Positions 16,134 to 24,393 of a DNA stretch of 64,000 nucleotides are shown in pieces. The notes below the pieces were generated by a model. The model ran no database searches and was not told the origin of the DNA. It saw only the letters and a program-made list of their open reading frames with translations. Within the stretch, counting starts at the first letter, position 1, and each line of letters opens with the position of its first letter. The DNA comes from Chloroflexota bacterium (GTDB lineage Bacteria > Chloroflexota > Ktedonobacteria > Ktedonobacterales > JADMIN01), in contig JAJPKE010000022.1 of the NCBI GenBank assembly GCA_021323855.1, positions 1 to 64,000 on the forward strand, read 5' to 3'. Made by a program: the position numbers and the translations under genes.

Positions 16134-17528
16134 TCAACGCAACAGCGCCTGCGCCTGCGCCGCCGCATCGGCGCTGGGGACGGCGCGCTGCGTGCTGGTG
16201 CGCATATCGCGCAGCACAACAGCGCCAGCAGCAATCTCCTCCGGGCCGAGGATGACCGCCAGCGGAATGCCCTTATTTTTGGCGAAGGTCAACTGCGTAG
16301 AGAGCTTCTTCGGCTCCGTATACACTTCAGTGCAGATGCCAGCAGCGCGCAGGTCCCGCGCCAGCGCGAAGGCATGAGCGAAGGTCTCGCGCGAGAAGAG
16401 CGTGACCAATGCCTGGGTCGTTGTCGCTGGCTCCTCGTTGGCATCCTGCTCGCTCAGCGTGTCAAAGATGCGTTCGAGGCCGAAGGAGATGCCGACGCAG
16501 GGCAGGTCGCGTCCGGTGAACTGGCCGATGAGCCGGTCGTAGCGACCGCCGCCGCCCAGGCTGCCAAACTGCATATCAGTCAACACTGTCTCGAAGATGG
16601 GGCCGGTGTAATAGCTCAACCCGCGCACCAGCGACATGTCGAAGCTCACCCGTTCGGTAGGCACACCCATCGCAGCGGCGTACTCGAAGACCTCAGCCAG
16701 CTCGTCCAGCGCCTCCACGCCTTCGGTGGAGTCCGCCACCATCGGGCGCAGCGCCGCCAGCATCGCCTGCGGTGTGCCAGAGAGACCGATCATCTCGATC
16801 AGCTGGTCAACCGATGCGTCGCCAAGCGCCAGCTTCACCAGTTCCTCGCGCACGCCATCGAGGCCAATCTTGTCCAGTTTGTCCATCGCCGTCATCGTGG
16901 CGACGCGCTTGTCTTCTGGTACTGCGCTGACAGCCATCAGGCTGTTGAGCAATCCACGGTGATTAACGCGCGTGACGAAGTTGGTGTAGCCCAGCCTGGT
17001 GAAGACTTCGCAGTAGATGGCGACCATCTCAGCATCCACTGTCATCGAGCGGCTGCCTACACAATCCACATCACACTGGTAGAACTCGCGGTAGCGTCCG
17101 CGCTGGGGTCTATCCGCGCGCCAGACGGGCTGCATCTGATAACGGCGGAAGGGGAAGACGATATCATTCTGGTGCGCGGCGATGACACGGGCGAACGGCA
17201 CTGTGAGGTCATAGCGTAGCGCCTCATCTGAGAAGAGCCGCGAAAGCGCAGCGGCAGAATGGTCGCCGTCGGCCTCCGCCAGCAGCATGCGCGCCGCTTT
17301 TTCCAGGCTTTCGCCGCGCTTGAGGATGCGGAAGAGCAGCCGGTCGCCCTCTTCGCCGTATTTGCCTTCCAGGACGTTGGTATTCTCGACAGAAGGTGTT
17401 TCGATTGGCTCGTATCCGTGATGCTCGAACGTCTCGCGTAGCAGGCTGAAGACGCGGTTGCGTCGTACCAGATCGCGCGGCAGGAAGTCGCGCGTGCCTT
17501 TCGCGTTGACGGGAGCAATGCGAGCCAT
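16134..17528 (-). CDS. hisS: Histidyl-tRNA synthetase
   Basis: A 464-residue class II aminoacyl-tRNA synthetase that charges tRNA-His. The N-terminus KGTRDFLP is the HisRS signature. Motif 2 is in REFYQCDVDCVGS, the His-specific LVRGLSYYTGPIFE and GGGGRYDRLIGQF motifs are present, the motif 3 arginine lies in GISFGLERIF, and a C-terminal anticodon-binding domain follows (VTLFSRETFAHAFALA...). The start has AGGAGA about 10 nt upstream. It is downstream of the eRF1-like gene on the same strand (about 95-bp gap). Confidence 0.96.
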   Translation of the reverse strand: MARIAPVNAKGTRDFLPRDLVRRNRVFSLLRETFEHHGYEPIETPSVENTNVLEGKYGEEGDRLLFRILKRGESLEKAARMLLAEADGDHSAAALSRLFSDEALRYDLTVPFARVIAAHQNDIVFPFRRYQMQPVWRADRPQRGRYREFYQCDVDCVGSRSMTVDAEMVAIYCEVFTRLGYTNFVTRVNHRGLLNSLMAVSAVPEDKRVATMTAMDKLDKIGLDGVREELVKLALGDASVDQLIEMIGLSGTPQAMLAALRPMVADSTEGVEALDELAEVFEYAAAMGVPTERVSFDMSLVRGLSYYTGPIFETVLTDMQFGSLGGGGRYDRLIGQFTGRDLPCVGISFGLERIFDTLSEQDANEEPATTTQALVTLFSRETFAHAFALARDLRAAGICTEVYTEPKKLSTQLTFAKNKGIPLAVILGPEEIAAGAVVLRDMRTSTQRAVPSADAAAQAQALLR

Positions 17529-17623
17529 GTGATCTTCTCTCCTGATGATTGACTGTTGAGACAAAATGCCGAATGGTACGGCAAACGAGCCAGCCACAGC
17601 ATATCACATGGCGCCTCATGGCA

Positions 17624-18697
17624 TCATGCACCAGCAGCCGTGGCGTCGTAGCCTTCGTGCCGGTAGCGCAGGAGCGCGCCGACGCCACCGAGCATTTCGA
17701 GTAGCTCATGTTGCTTGACCATCTCCACCTCGGCGCTGGTAGCGATGGCGCGGCGCACCAAGTCCTGACGCACGCCTTCATCTACGCCAGATTGAGGCAT
17801 CAGCAGCAACACATCCACCTGGCCGTGGTCCAGCGCCGCCTGGGTCTCTTCGAGGCCCACCACGCCAAGCCCGTTGGCCTGAACCGCATCCATAAGCTGA
17901 TCGGCGACCGCGCGTTCATTCTCCGCCTCCGCCTGCGCCAGCACGGGGGCCACCTCACGTTCGATCTCGGTACGTGGGTCGCGGATATCAAGGCGCAGCA
18001 CATCGTTATGCAGCAGTTGCGTCACACGCGGCGACAGCGCCGCCCGCAAGAGTGGTATCGCCACTGCATCGCCGGCCAGCACCACGCGCGTCGCCCCCTC
18101 CTCATCCACCAATCGCTCGATCTCGGCTGCCGCTTCTTTGGCGAAACTTTCGCGGCTATTCTTGATGCGGCGCTGATAGCGCGCAATATTCAGCCCACCC
18201 GTATAGCGCATGCTGTACATGCGTGGTCGCTCACTGAGGCCGCGTTGCTCTTCCAGAAATCCCCTACGCATGATAAAGAGCCGCGCCGTGTTGGTATCCA
18301 CCACCGCGACGACACTTGTTTCATGCTCATCTCGTAAGTGCGCCAACTGGAAGAGTTCTGGCAGGTCCGTGTAGGTGACTTCATTCTGGAAGGGAACGCC
18401 AGCCTCGACCACCTCGAAGAGATTGTCGGGGTCGCTGGCAAAAAGCGCCACTCCCTGCGCGGCGGGCGACGCATCGTACTGCTCGATGCGTTCTTTATCG
18501 GCGCGAAAGGCATCGAGCGCCGGTCCACGCGGGCCAAGCGTCTTCTCGATTTCACGCAGCCGGTCTTTCAACACCACTAGCCCCGAACGCACCGAGGGGC
18601 GCTGTCCGGTCGCCTGTGGTCGCATATCCAGATAGACGCTCAATACTGGCGTTTTCCCAGGTGTCATACGGGCCAATCGGTCGAGTACTTCATTCAT
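17624..18697 (-). CDS. Bacterial eRF1/Vms1-like release-factor-family protein
   Basis: A 357-residue protein built like archaeo-eukaryotic release factors. The N-terminal region (PVLSVYLDMRP...) is followed at about residue 130 by the domain beginning SVVAVVDTNTARLFIM. A GG-loop at YTGGLNIARYQRRIKNSRESFAKE (G167-G168) sits where eRF1 has GGQ. The C-terminal region contains NGLGVVGLEETQAALDHGQVDVLLL, matching the eRF1 domain 3 pattern. In eRF1 and Vms1 the loop reaches the peptidyl-transferase centre to release peptides; here the Gln is not at the usual place, so activity is uncertain. It lies upstream of hisS and could be co-transcribed. A repeat lies directly upstream. Confidence 0.75.
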   Translation of the reverse strand: MNEVLDRLARMTPGKTPVLSVYLDMRPQATGQRPSVRSGLVVLKDRLREIEKTLGPRGPALDAFRADKERIEQYDASPAAQGVALFASDPDNLFEVVEAGVPFQNEVTYTDLPELFQLAHLRDEHETSVVAVVDTNTARLFIMRRGFLEEQRGLSERPRMYSMRYTGGLNIARYQRRIKNSRESFAKEAAAEIERLVDEEGATRVVLAGDAVAIPLLRAALSPRVTQLLHNDVLRLDIRDPRTEIEREVAPVLAQAEAENERAVADQLMDAVQANGLGVVGLEETQAALDHGQVDVLLLMPQSGVDEGVRQDLVRRAIATSAEVEMVKQHELLEMLGGVGALLRYRHEGYDATAAGA

Positions 18698-18731
18698 TGT
18701 GCGATACCCTGCGCTTTCTCATGATCGGCTG

Positions 18732-18847
18732 CTCGGCTGTGAACAGCCGGGGCACGGGCGACGAGCTGAAGCTCAAAGACCAACCCCCGGCGCGCCCTTC
18801 CGGCTTCAGCCGACCCATTCCGTGCGCCGGCAATTTATTGCCGCGAA
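18732..18847. repeat. Family B hairpin repeat, copy B5
   Basis: Hairpins GGCTGTGAACAGCC (18735-18748), GAGCTGAAGCTC (18763-18774), CGGCTTCAGCCG (18801-18812) and GGCAATTTATTGCC (18829-18842), ending GCCGCGAA. GGCACGG pairs with CCGTGCGCC. The second hairpin differs from other copies on both arms but remains paired. Confidence 0.85.
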
Positions 18848-18922
18848 AGGGCAGCCGGGACACGAAATGAGCAGATTTCTTATGCAGATGTACCAGCTAT
18901 CCCCAAATGACTGCGCTTGTGT

Positions 18923-18953
18923 TTGACAGATTGATGCCCACCTGCGGTACAGT
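18923..18953 (+). promoter_or_regulatory. Candidate promoter for the tricorn protease gene
   Basis: A perfect -35 TTGACA (18923-18928) is followed after 19 bp by TACAGT (18948-18953). It is about 100 bp upstream of the start codon and just after repeat B5. The spacing is long, so this is tentative. Confidence 0.35.
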
Positions 18954-19053
18954 CAATGGAGATGCTGTCCACCCCATTCTGCGGACAGCAGGAAATAGAC
19001 CACCGAACGAACACAGACGTAACTCAGACGTTACAGACAGACAGGAACGGCAT

Positions 19054-22000
19054 ATGAGTTTTCGCGGCTATGTGCGATTTCCTAGCATTCACGGCGACCA
19101 GATCGTCTTCACCGCCGAAGACGACCTCTGGCTCATCGGCGCTGGCGGCGGACGCGCGGAACGGCTAACGGCGGGCGTGGCAGAGGCGACCAGCGCGCAC
19201 ATCTCACCGGATGGCAAGCTCATCGCCTTCACCGGGCGCGACGAGGGGCCAGCCGAAGTGTACGTAATGCCATTCGACGGCGGGCCGTCAACACGCCTGA
19301 CCTATCAGGGCAACCGCGTGCGCGTCCTCGGCTGGACGCCGGATGGCGCCTCGATTGTCTTTGCTGGGGCTGAGGGGCAACCACGCTCCTACGAGGATAT
19401 CCTTTTCACTGTCGCACCGTCCGGTGGTGAGGCGCGCGCGCTACCGTTTGGGCGCGCCAACGCCATCGCCTACGGCCCCGGCGAGGCGCTGGTGCTGGGG
19501 CGCAATATCCGCGAACCTGCCCACTGGAAACGCTATCGCGGCGGCACCGCAGGTTATCTCTGGGTGGATGTGACCGGCGACCGCCAGTTCAAGCGGTTAC
19601 TCGACTTCAACACCAATATCGCCTCTCCCTGCTGGATTGGCGACCGCATCTATTTCATCTCGGACCATGAAGGCATCGGCAACGTCTATTCTTGCTTGCC
19701 AACGGGCGAGGACCTGCGCCGCCACACCGACCATAGTGACTACTACGCGCGCAACCTCGCCAGCGATGGGCAGCGGCTGGTCTATCATGCCGGTGGCGAC
19801 CTCTACCTGCTGGAACCCAATGCCAGCGCAGGCGAACGCATTCCGGTGGAATTGACCGGGACCCGCGCCCAACGCGCACGCAAGTTTGTTCCCGCAGGCA
19901 AGTACCTTGATTCCTGGGCGCCACACCCGCAGGGGCATGCAGTGGCGCTGACGACACGCGGCAAAGCCTTCTCGATGGGTAACTTCGACGGCTCCGTGCC
20001 TCAATATGGCGCAACGGATGGCGTGCGCTATCGCCTGCTGACCTGGCTCGCGGGCGGCAAACGGCTGGTCTGCGTGGGCGATGACGGCTCAGAGCCACGG
20101 CTGACGGTCTTTAGCCGCGATGGCGCTGAGCCACCGCAGGTGTTCGACACGCTCGATATTGGCACAGTTGCCGAACTGCGCGCCTCGCCAACCGAAGAAA
20201 AGGTGGTGCTGCTCAACCATCGCTGCGAAGTGCTGCTGGTGGATATTGCTACGGCGACGCTCAAGGTGATTGACCACAGCCCCTACGCCCGTAACGAGAT
20301 GACCTCGCATGCGCAGGGCTGCGCCTGGTCGCCGGATGGCCGCTGGATTGCCTATGCCTTTGCCATCAATCACCAGCAGACCGCCATCAAACTCTACAGC
20401 CTGGAAACTGGCGAGAGCCATCAGGTGACGGAGCCAGTGCTCCGCGACACCAAACCGGCCTTCGATCCCAACGGCAAGTATCTCTATTTCCTTTCGGCGC
20501 GCGACTTCGACCCGGTGCAGAACAATTTGCACTTCGGCTGGAGCTTCCCCAAAGGCGTGCGCCCCTACCTGCTGACGCTACAACGTGATCTGCGCTCGCC
20601 GTTCACGCCGGAGCCTGCTCCGCCGAAGAGTGAGGCAGCAGAGCAATACGAGGCCGCCAAGAGCGAGGAGAAGAAGGATGAGGTCAAGCCGGTGCGCATT
20701 GACCTCGATGGCATCAGCGGGCGCATCGTCGCCTTCCCAGTGCCGGAGGGGCGTTATGGCCGTGTGCAGGGCACGCACGAAGGCGTCGTCTTCTCATCGT
20801 TCCCTGTGGAGGGTACGCGCAAAGCCGAGGAGGGTGGTCTGGCGCCCGCTGCCAACGGCGCACTGGAAGGCTATCACTTCGAGCAGCACAAACAGGAACG
20901 CCTGCTCGATGGCATCAGCGACTTCGAGGTGACGCCGAACGGCAAGACGCTGCTCTACCGCGCGGGCGAACGGCTGCGTCTGCTCAAGGCTGGTGAGAAG
21001 CCGCCGCAGCTCGAAGGCGAGGCGCAGAACAAGCCGGGACGCGAGAGCGGCTGGCTGGACCTCGAACGGGTGCGCGTGTCGGTGCAGCCGGAGGCCGAAT
21101 GGCGCCAGATGCTCGCAGAGTCCTGGCGGGCGCTGCGCGACCAGTTCTGGGTGGCGGATATGAGTGGCACCGACTGGCGCGCCATGTACGACCGCTATAC
21201 GCCGCTGCTGGACCGCACCGGCTCGCGTGCGGAACTCTCCGATCTGATGTGGGAATTACATGGTGAACTGGGCACTTCGCACGCCTATGAATATGGCGGC
21301 GAATACCGGCCACACCCACAGTATCAGCAGGGCTTTCTCGGCGTTGACTGGGCCTTCGACGAGCAATCCGGTAGCTATACAGTGGCGCATATCGTCACGG
21401 GCGATCCCTGGGATGCAGAGACCACCTCGCCGCTGCGCGCGCCTGGCGTCAATGTCGCGGTCGGTGATGCGGTGCTAGCCATCAATGGGCAGCGGGTCAC
21501 GCGCGAACGCAGCCCGCAGCAATTGCTGGTGCATCAGGCGGGATGCGAAGTGGAACTGCTGGTGCAGCCTGCGGAAGGTGGCGCGCCTCGCAGTGTGGTG
21601 GTGCGCGCCATCGGCAGCGAATATCCCGCGCGCTATCGTGATTGGGTGGAAGGCAACCGCCGCGCCGTCCACGAGGCGACTGGCGGCAAAGTCGGCTATG
21701 TCCACATCCCCGACATGTGGATCGAGGGTTTCGCAGAGTTTCATCGCGCGTATCTGGCGGAGTTCGACCACGAAGGGCTGATTGTGGATGTGCGCTGGAA
21801 TCGTGGCGGCATCACTTCAAATCTCTTCCTGGAGACGCTGATGCGGCCACGGCTCGGCTATGGCTTCCAGCGGTGGGGCCAGCCGGAACCATACTTCATT
21901 GAGTCGCCGCGCGGCCCGCTGGTGGCGCTGACCGATGAGAATGCCGGCTCCGACGGCGACATATTCAGCCATGCCTTCAAGATGCTCAACCTCGGCCCGT

Positions 22001-22302
22001 TGGTGGGCAAACGCACCTGGGGCGGCGTGATCGGCTACAACGATGCGCTGGTCCCGCTGGTGGACGGGACCATCACCACGCAGCCGGAGTTTAGCTTCTG
22101 GTTCAGAGATGTCGGCTGGGGCGTAGAGAACTACGGCACGGACCCGACGATAGAGGTGGACTATCCGCCCCAAGCCTTTATGGCAGGGCAGGACCCACAA
22201 CTGGAACGAGGAATTGCCGAGGCGCTGCGCCTGGTGGCAGAGCATCCATCCGCCACACCTACGCCTGAGCCGCGCCCTAATCGCGGATTCCCACCGCGCT
22301 GA
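19054..22302 (+). CDS. Tricorn core protease
   Basis: A 1082-residue self-compartmentalising serine peptidase thought to trim peptides released by the proteasome or other proteases. The N-terminal beta-propellers show WD/TolB-like blades (TSAHISPDGKLIAFTGRDEG, YFLSARDF). About residues 690-1060 hold C1, PDZ (FLGVDWAF...GDAVLAINGQRV) and C2 domains. The catalytic set matches Thermoplasma tricorn by motif and position: S742-H743 in GTSHAYE, nucleophile S966 in NAGSDGD and E1025 in GVENYGTDP. The charged stretch near 520-560 is probably a linker. AGGA lies 8 nt before the ATG. It ends 6 bp before a family A repeat. Confidence 0.95.
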   Translation: MSFRGYVRFPSIHGDQIVFTAEDDLWLIGAGGGRAERLTAGVAEATSAHISPDGKLIAFTGRDEGPAEVYVMPFDGGPSTRLTYQGNRVRVLGWTPDGASIVFAGAEGQPRSYEDILFTVAPSGGEARALPFGRANAIAYGPGEALVLGRNIREPAHWKRYRGGTAGYLWVDVTGDRQFKRLLDFNTNIASPCWIGDRIYFISDHEGIGNVYSCLPTGEDLRRHTDHSDYYARNLASDGQRLVYHAGGDLYLLEPNASAGERIPVELTGTRAQRARKFVPAGKYLDSWAPHPQGHAVALTTRGKAFSMGNFDGSVPQYGATDGVRYRLLTWLAGGKRLVCVGDDGSEPRLTVFSRDGAEPPQVFDTLDIGTVAELRASPTEEKVVLLNHRCEVLLVDIATATLKVIDHSPYARNEMTSHAQGCAWSPDGRWIAYAFAINHQQTAIKLYSLETGESHQVTEPVLRDTKPAFDPNGKYLYFLSARDFDPVQNNLHFGWSFPKGVRPYLLTLQRDLRSPFTPEPAPPKSEAAEQYEAAKSEEKKDEVKPVRIDLDGISGRIVAFPVPEGRYGRVQGTHEGVVFSSFPVEGTRKAEEGGLAPAANGALEGYHFEQHKQERLLDGISDFEVTPNGKTLLYRAGERLRLLKAGEKPPQLEGEAQNKPGRESGWLDLERVRVSVQPEAEWRQMLAESWRALRDQFWVADMSGTDWRAMYDRYTPLLDRTGSRAELSDLMWELHGELGTSHAYEYGGEYRPHPQYQQGFLGVDWAFDEQSGSYTVAHIVTGDPWDAETTSPLRAPGVNVAVGDAVLAINGQRVTRERSPQQLLVHQAGCEVELLVQPAEGGAPRSVVVRAIGSEYPARYRDWVEGNRRAVHEATGGKVGYVHIPDMWIEGFAEFHRAYLAEFDHEGLIVDVRWNRGGITSNLFLETLMRPRLGYGFQRWGQPEPYFIESPRGPLVALTDENAGSDGDIFSHAFKMLNLGPLVGKRTWGGVIGYNDALVPLVDGTITTQPEFSFWFRDVGWGVENYGTDPTIEVDYPPQAFMAGQDPQLERGIAEALRLVAEHPSATPTPEPRPNRGFPPR

Positions 22303-22307
22303 TGAAT

Positions 22308-22444
22308 CCTCACCCCCGGCCCCTCTCCCACAAGGAGAGGGGAGCGCAGCGTGGGGAATACTCCATTGCCAAAGAGGTGTTTTGTTAGCCCCGCAGTCCC
22401 CTCTCCTGTGGGAGAGGGGTGGCCGCAGGCCGGGGTGAGGTCTA
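22308..22444. repeat. Family A repeat, long copy with inverted ends (A3)
   Basis: CCTCACCCCCGGCC at the left and GGCCGGGGTGAGG at the right are inverted repeats around two GGAGAGGGG / CCCCTCTCC hairpins. The approximately 135-bp element fills the whole gap between the convergent tricorn and TIG genes. Its right end, read on the minus strand, supplies the TAG stop of the TIG gene. Confidence 0.8.
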
Positions 22445-24265
22445 CCGCCCGCCGTTACCGCCGAGGTCCGGCCACTGGTCCGTGCCAGGGTGTGGCGGCT
22501 GGTTTTGGCCCCAGTCCGGCGCCGTGGAGCCGGGGGTGTCATCCGGCGGCATATTGCCTGGAACCCCAGGCCGGCGAGGATACTGGCTCTGGCCACCATA
22601 GCGCGGGTCCACCGAACGGGTGGCGCCGGTTCTGCCTGTGCCCCCCATCTGCGAGGGATTGCCGAAATTGCCAGCATTCCCAGGAGTAGCCGCACGCCCA
22701 CGAGTGCCGCCATACAGTTCTTCCGGTCTATTGACGCCATACGAGCCGGACTGCCCACCAAACCCTTGCGTGCCACCGAACGGCTGTCCCATATTTCCTG
22801 GGTTCCCTTGTGGCGATCCACCATACCACTGATCGGTGTTGCCGGGATATCCGCCAGGACCGCCATAGCTGGCCGACCCATCATCCCAGGGGTCAACCGG
22901 CGGATACGCGCCCTGCCCCTGCCCCTGGTATTGCCCGGTATACGGACCATACTGTGAGGCATCACCTGTGTCATAATCGGGATAGTGGCCGGTCATCGGG
23001 CGTGGCTGCCAATCTGGCCCCGGCTGCGAATCCATGTCATCCCACTGCGAAACTGCGCCCGCTTGCTGGCCGCCATATTGCTGTGTTGCCTCGAAGCGCC
23101 CAGTCCCGCGTTGCGCAAACTGCCCGTTCGTCGGGAACATGCCATTGGTCATCCCCTGGCCAAACTGTGGCACCTGCGCTGTGCCGGTGCCACCGCCGCC
23201 ATAGCCGCCGTAGTCACCATATCCTGGCGCCTGTCCTTGACCCTGGTTGCCGCGATTGCGCACCGTCAGAAAGATGACGACGCCGAGTATCACCAGCAAC
23301 GAGAGAATAATGCCGGTAATCAGCAGGATAATCAGGCCCGCCGAGGAACCACCACCAGTGTTCGTGGGAGTCACGCCGGTATTGACGCTGGCTGTTGCCA
23401 CCGCCGAAGGCGACGCATTGGCGGTCGCCGTGGCAGTAGGCGCCGCGCCAATATTCACCACGGCGCTCGCCTGTAAGACGGCGGGCGCTGAGCCTTCCGT
23501 ATCGCCATAGGCGTTGATGGTGACACTGCCGTTGTAGGGTCCATCAACCGTCCAGGTGACACTGAAGCCGCCATTGCCGTCTGCTACGGCGTTGACCGGC
23601 AACGTGATCGCATTGCCGGAACTCGGCTGAGTAGTAGATTCGGTCAGCGCCACCGTTGCGCCTGAAGGCAATCCAGCGAAGTTGCTGCCCTGGATAATCA
23701 GTTGTTGCCCCATCTGAATAGTAGAAGCCGAGAGGCTCAGCGTTGGCGGCGAAGAGGTCAACACCTGATACGCTGCCGAGGAACTGGTCATACCGGCGGC
23801 GCAAATATAATAGGTGCGTGGTGAGAACGAAAGCGGCCAGATAAACGTCGTGGAAATAGTGCCGCCGCTCACGCTCGCAGTAGTCAGCGAGCCGGTCTGC
23901 CCGCCGCAATCGGATTGCGTTGCGCCAAAGAGTGTGGCGCTGCTGCCGCTGAAATTGGACCCCTGCACTGTCACATGCGCGCCAACCGGACCCTTCCCGC
24001 TGGACGGGCTGACGAGGGAAATGTGCGGCGGGGTTGTCACCGGAGTATTGGTCGGCGTATCGGTAGCAGTTGGTGACTTCAGCGGTTGCGCCTGAATAGC
24101 CTGAATATTTGCTATCTGCAAAGGGGCAAACGCGCCAGTTAGTAACGGCGCCGCGAAGAGCAGCAGCGCCAGCGCCGCCGCCGCTGCGAAGAGCCGCGCA
24201 TGCGGGCGCAGGCCTGAAGTAGTGTCTGGTTGGACATGGCGCTGACGCCGCTCGGTGGCCCTCAT
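22442..24265 (-). CDS. Membrane protein with IPT/TIG domains and Gly/Gln/Pro-rich cytoplasmic tail
   Basis: 607 residues. It has an N-terminal signal/anchor helix (about 24-46) and two Ig-like IPT/TIG units (PHISLVSPSSGKGPVGAHVTVQGSNFSG and PTLSLSASTIQMGQQLIIQGSNFAG). A Thr/Ala-rich stalk leads to a second membrane helix (about 310-334), followed by a roughly 270-residue low-complexity tail rich in Gly, Gln, Tyr and Pro. TIG domains outside the membrane suggest adhesion or ligand sensing; the disordered tail may be a scaffold. I do not recognise a named family. The stop codon comes from a family A repeat. It lies upstream of a tricorn gene on the other strand and downstream of a kinase gene. 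Confidence 0.7.
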   Translation of the reverse strand: MRATERRQRHVQPDTTSGLRPHARLFAAAAALALLLFAAPLLTGAFAPLQIANIQAIQAQPLKSPTATDTPTNTPVTTPPHISLVSPSSGKGPVGAHVTVQGSNFSGSSATLFGATQSDCGGQTGSLTTASVSGGTISTTFIWPLSFSPRTYYICAAGMTSSSAAYQVLTSSPPTLSLSASTIQMGQQLIIQGSNFAGLPSGATVALTESTTQPSSGNAITLPVNAVADGNGGFSVTWTVDGPYNGSVTINAYGDTEGSAPAVLQASAVVNIGAAPTATATANASPSAVATASVNTGVTPTNTGGGSSAGLIILLITGIILSLLVILGVVIFLTVRNRGNQGQGQAPGYGDYGGYGGGGTGTAQVPQFGQGMTNGMFPTNGQFAQRGTGRFEATQQYGGQQAGAVSQWDDMDSQPGPDWQPRPMTGHYPDYDTGDASQYGPYTGQYQGQGQGAYPPVDPWDDGSASYGGPGGYPGNTDQWYGGSPQGNPGNMGQPFGGTQGFGGQSGSYGVNRPEELYGGTRGRAATPGNAGNFGNPSQMGGTGRTGATRSVDPRYGGQSQYPRRPGVPGNMPPDDTPGSTAPDWGQNQPPHPGTDQWPDLGGNGGR

Positions 24266-24393
24266 CGTTCAGAACTCTCTATCAATCTCTATTGCATCAC
24301 GCTCGATAGCTCAGCAATGGTACAATCGGCGCTCATTGTAGCCGGTTGGCAATCTTCCGTCAAGGCGTTTATCGCACATTCTCTCGGTATTTT

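Noticed and set aside
16032..17219. 395-residue frame opposite hisS
   Set aside because: Antisense to a clear housekeeping gene; such long antisense frames are expected in GC-rich DNA, and it is His/Arg-rich without domain likeness.
21817..22974. 385-residue minus-strand frame across the tricorn end and TIG gene
   Set aside because: It spans the end of one real gene, a repeat element and part of another; composition is typical of a shadow frame.
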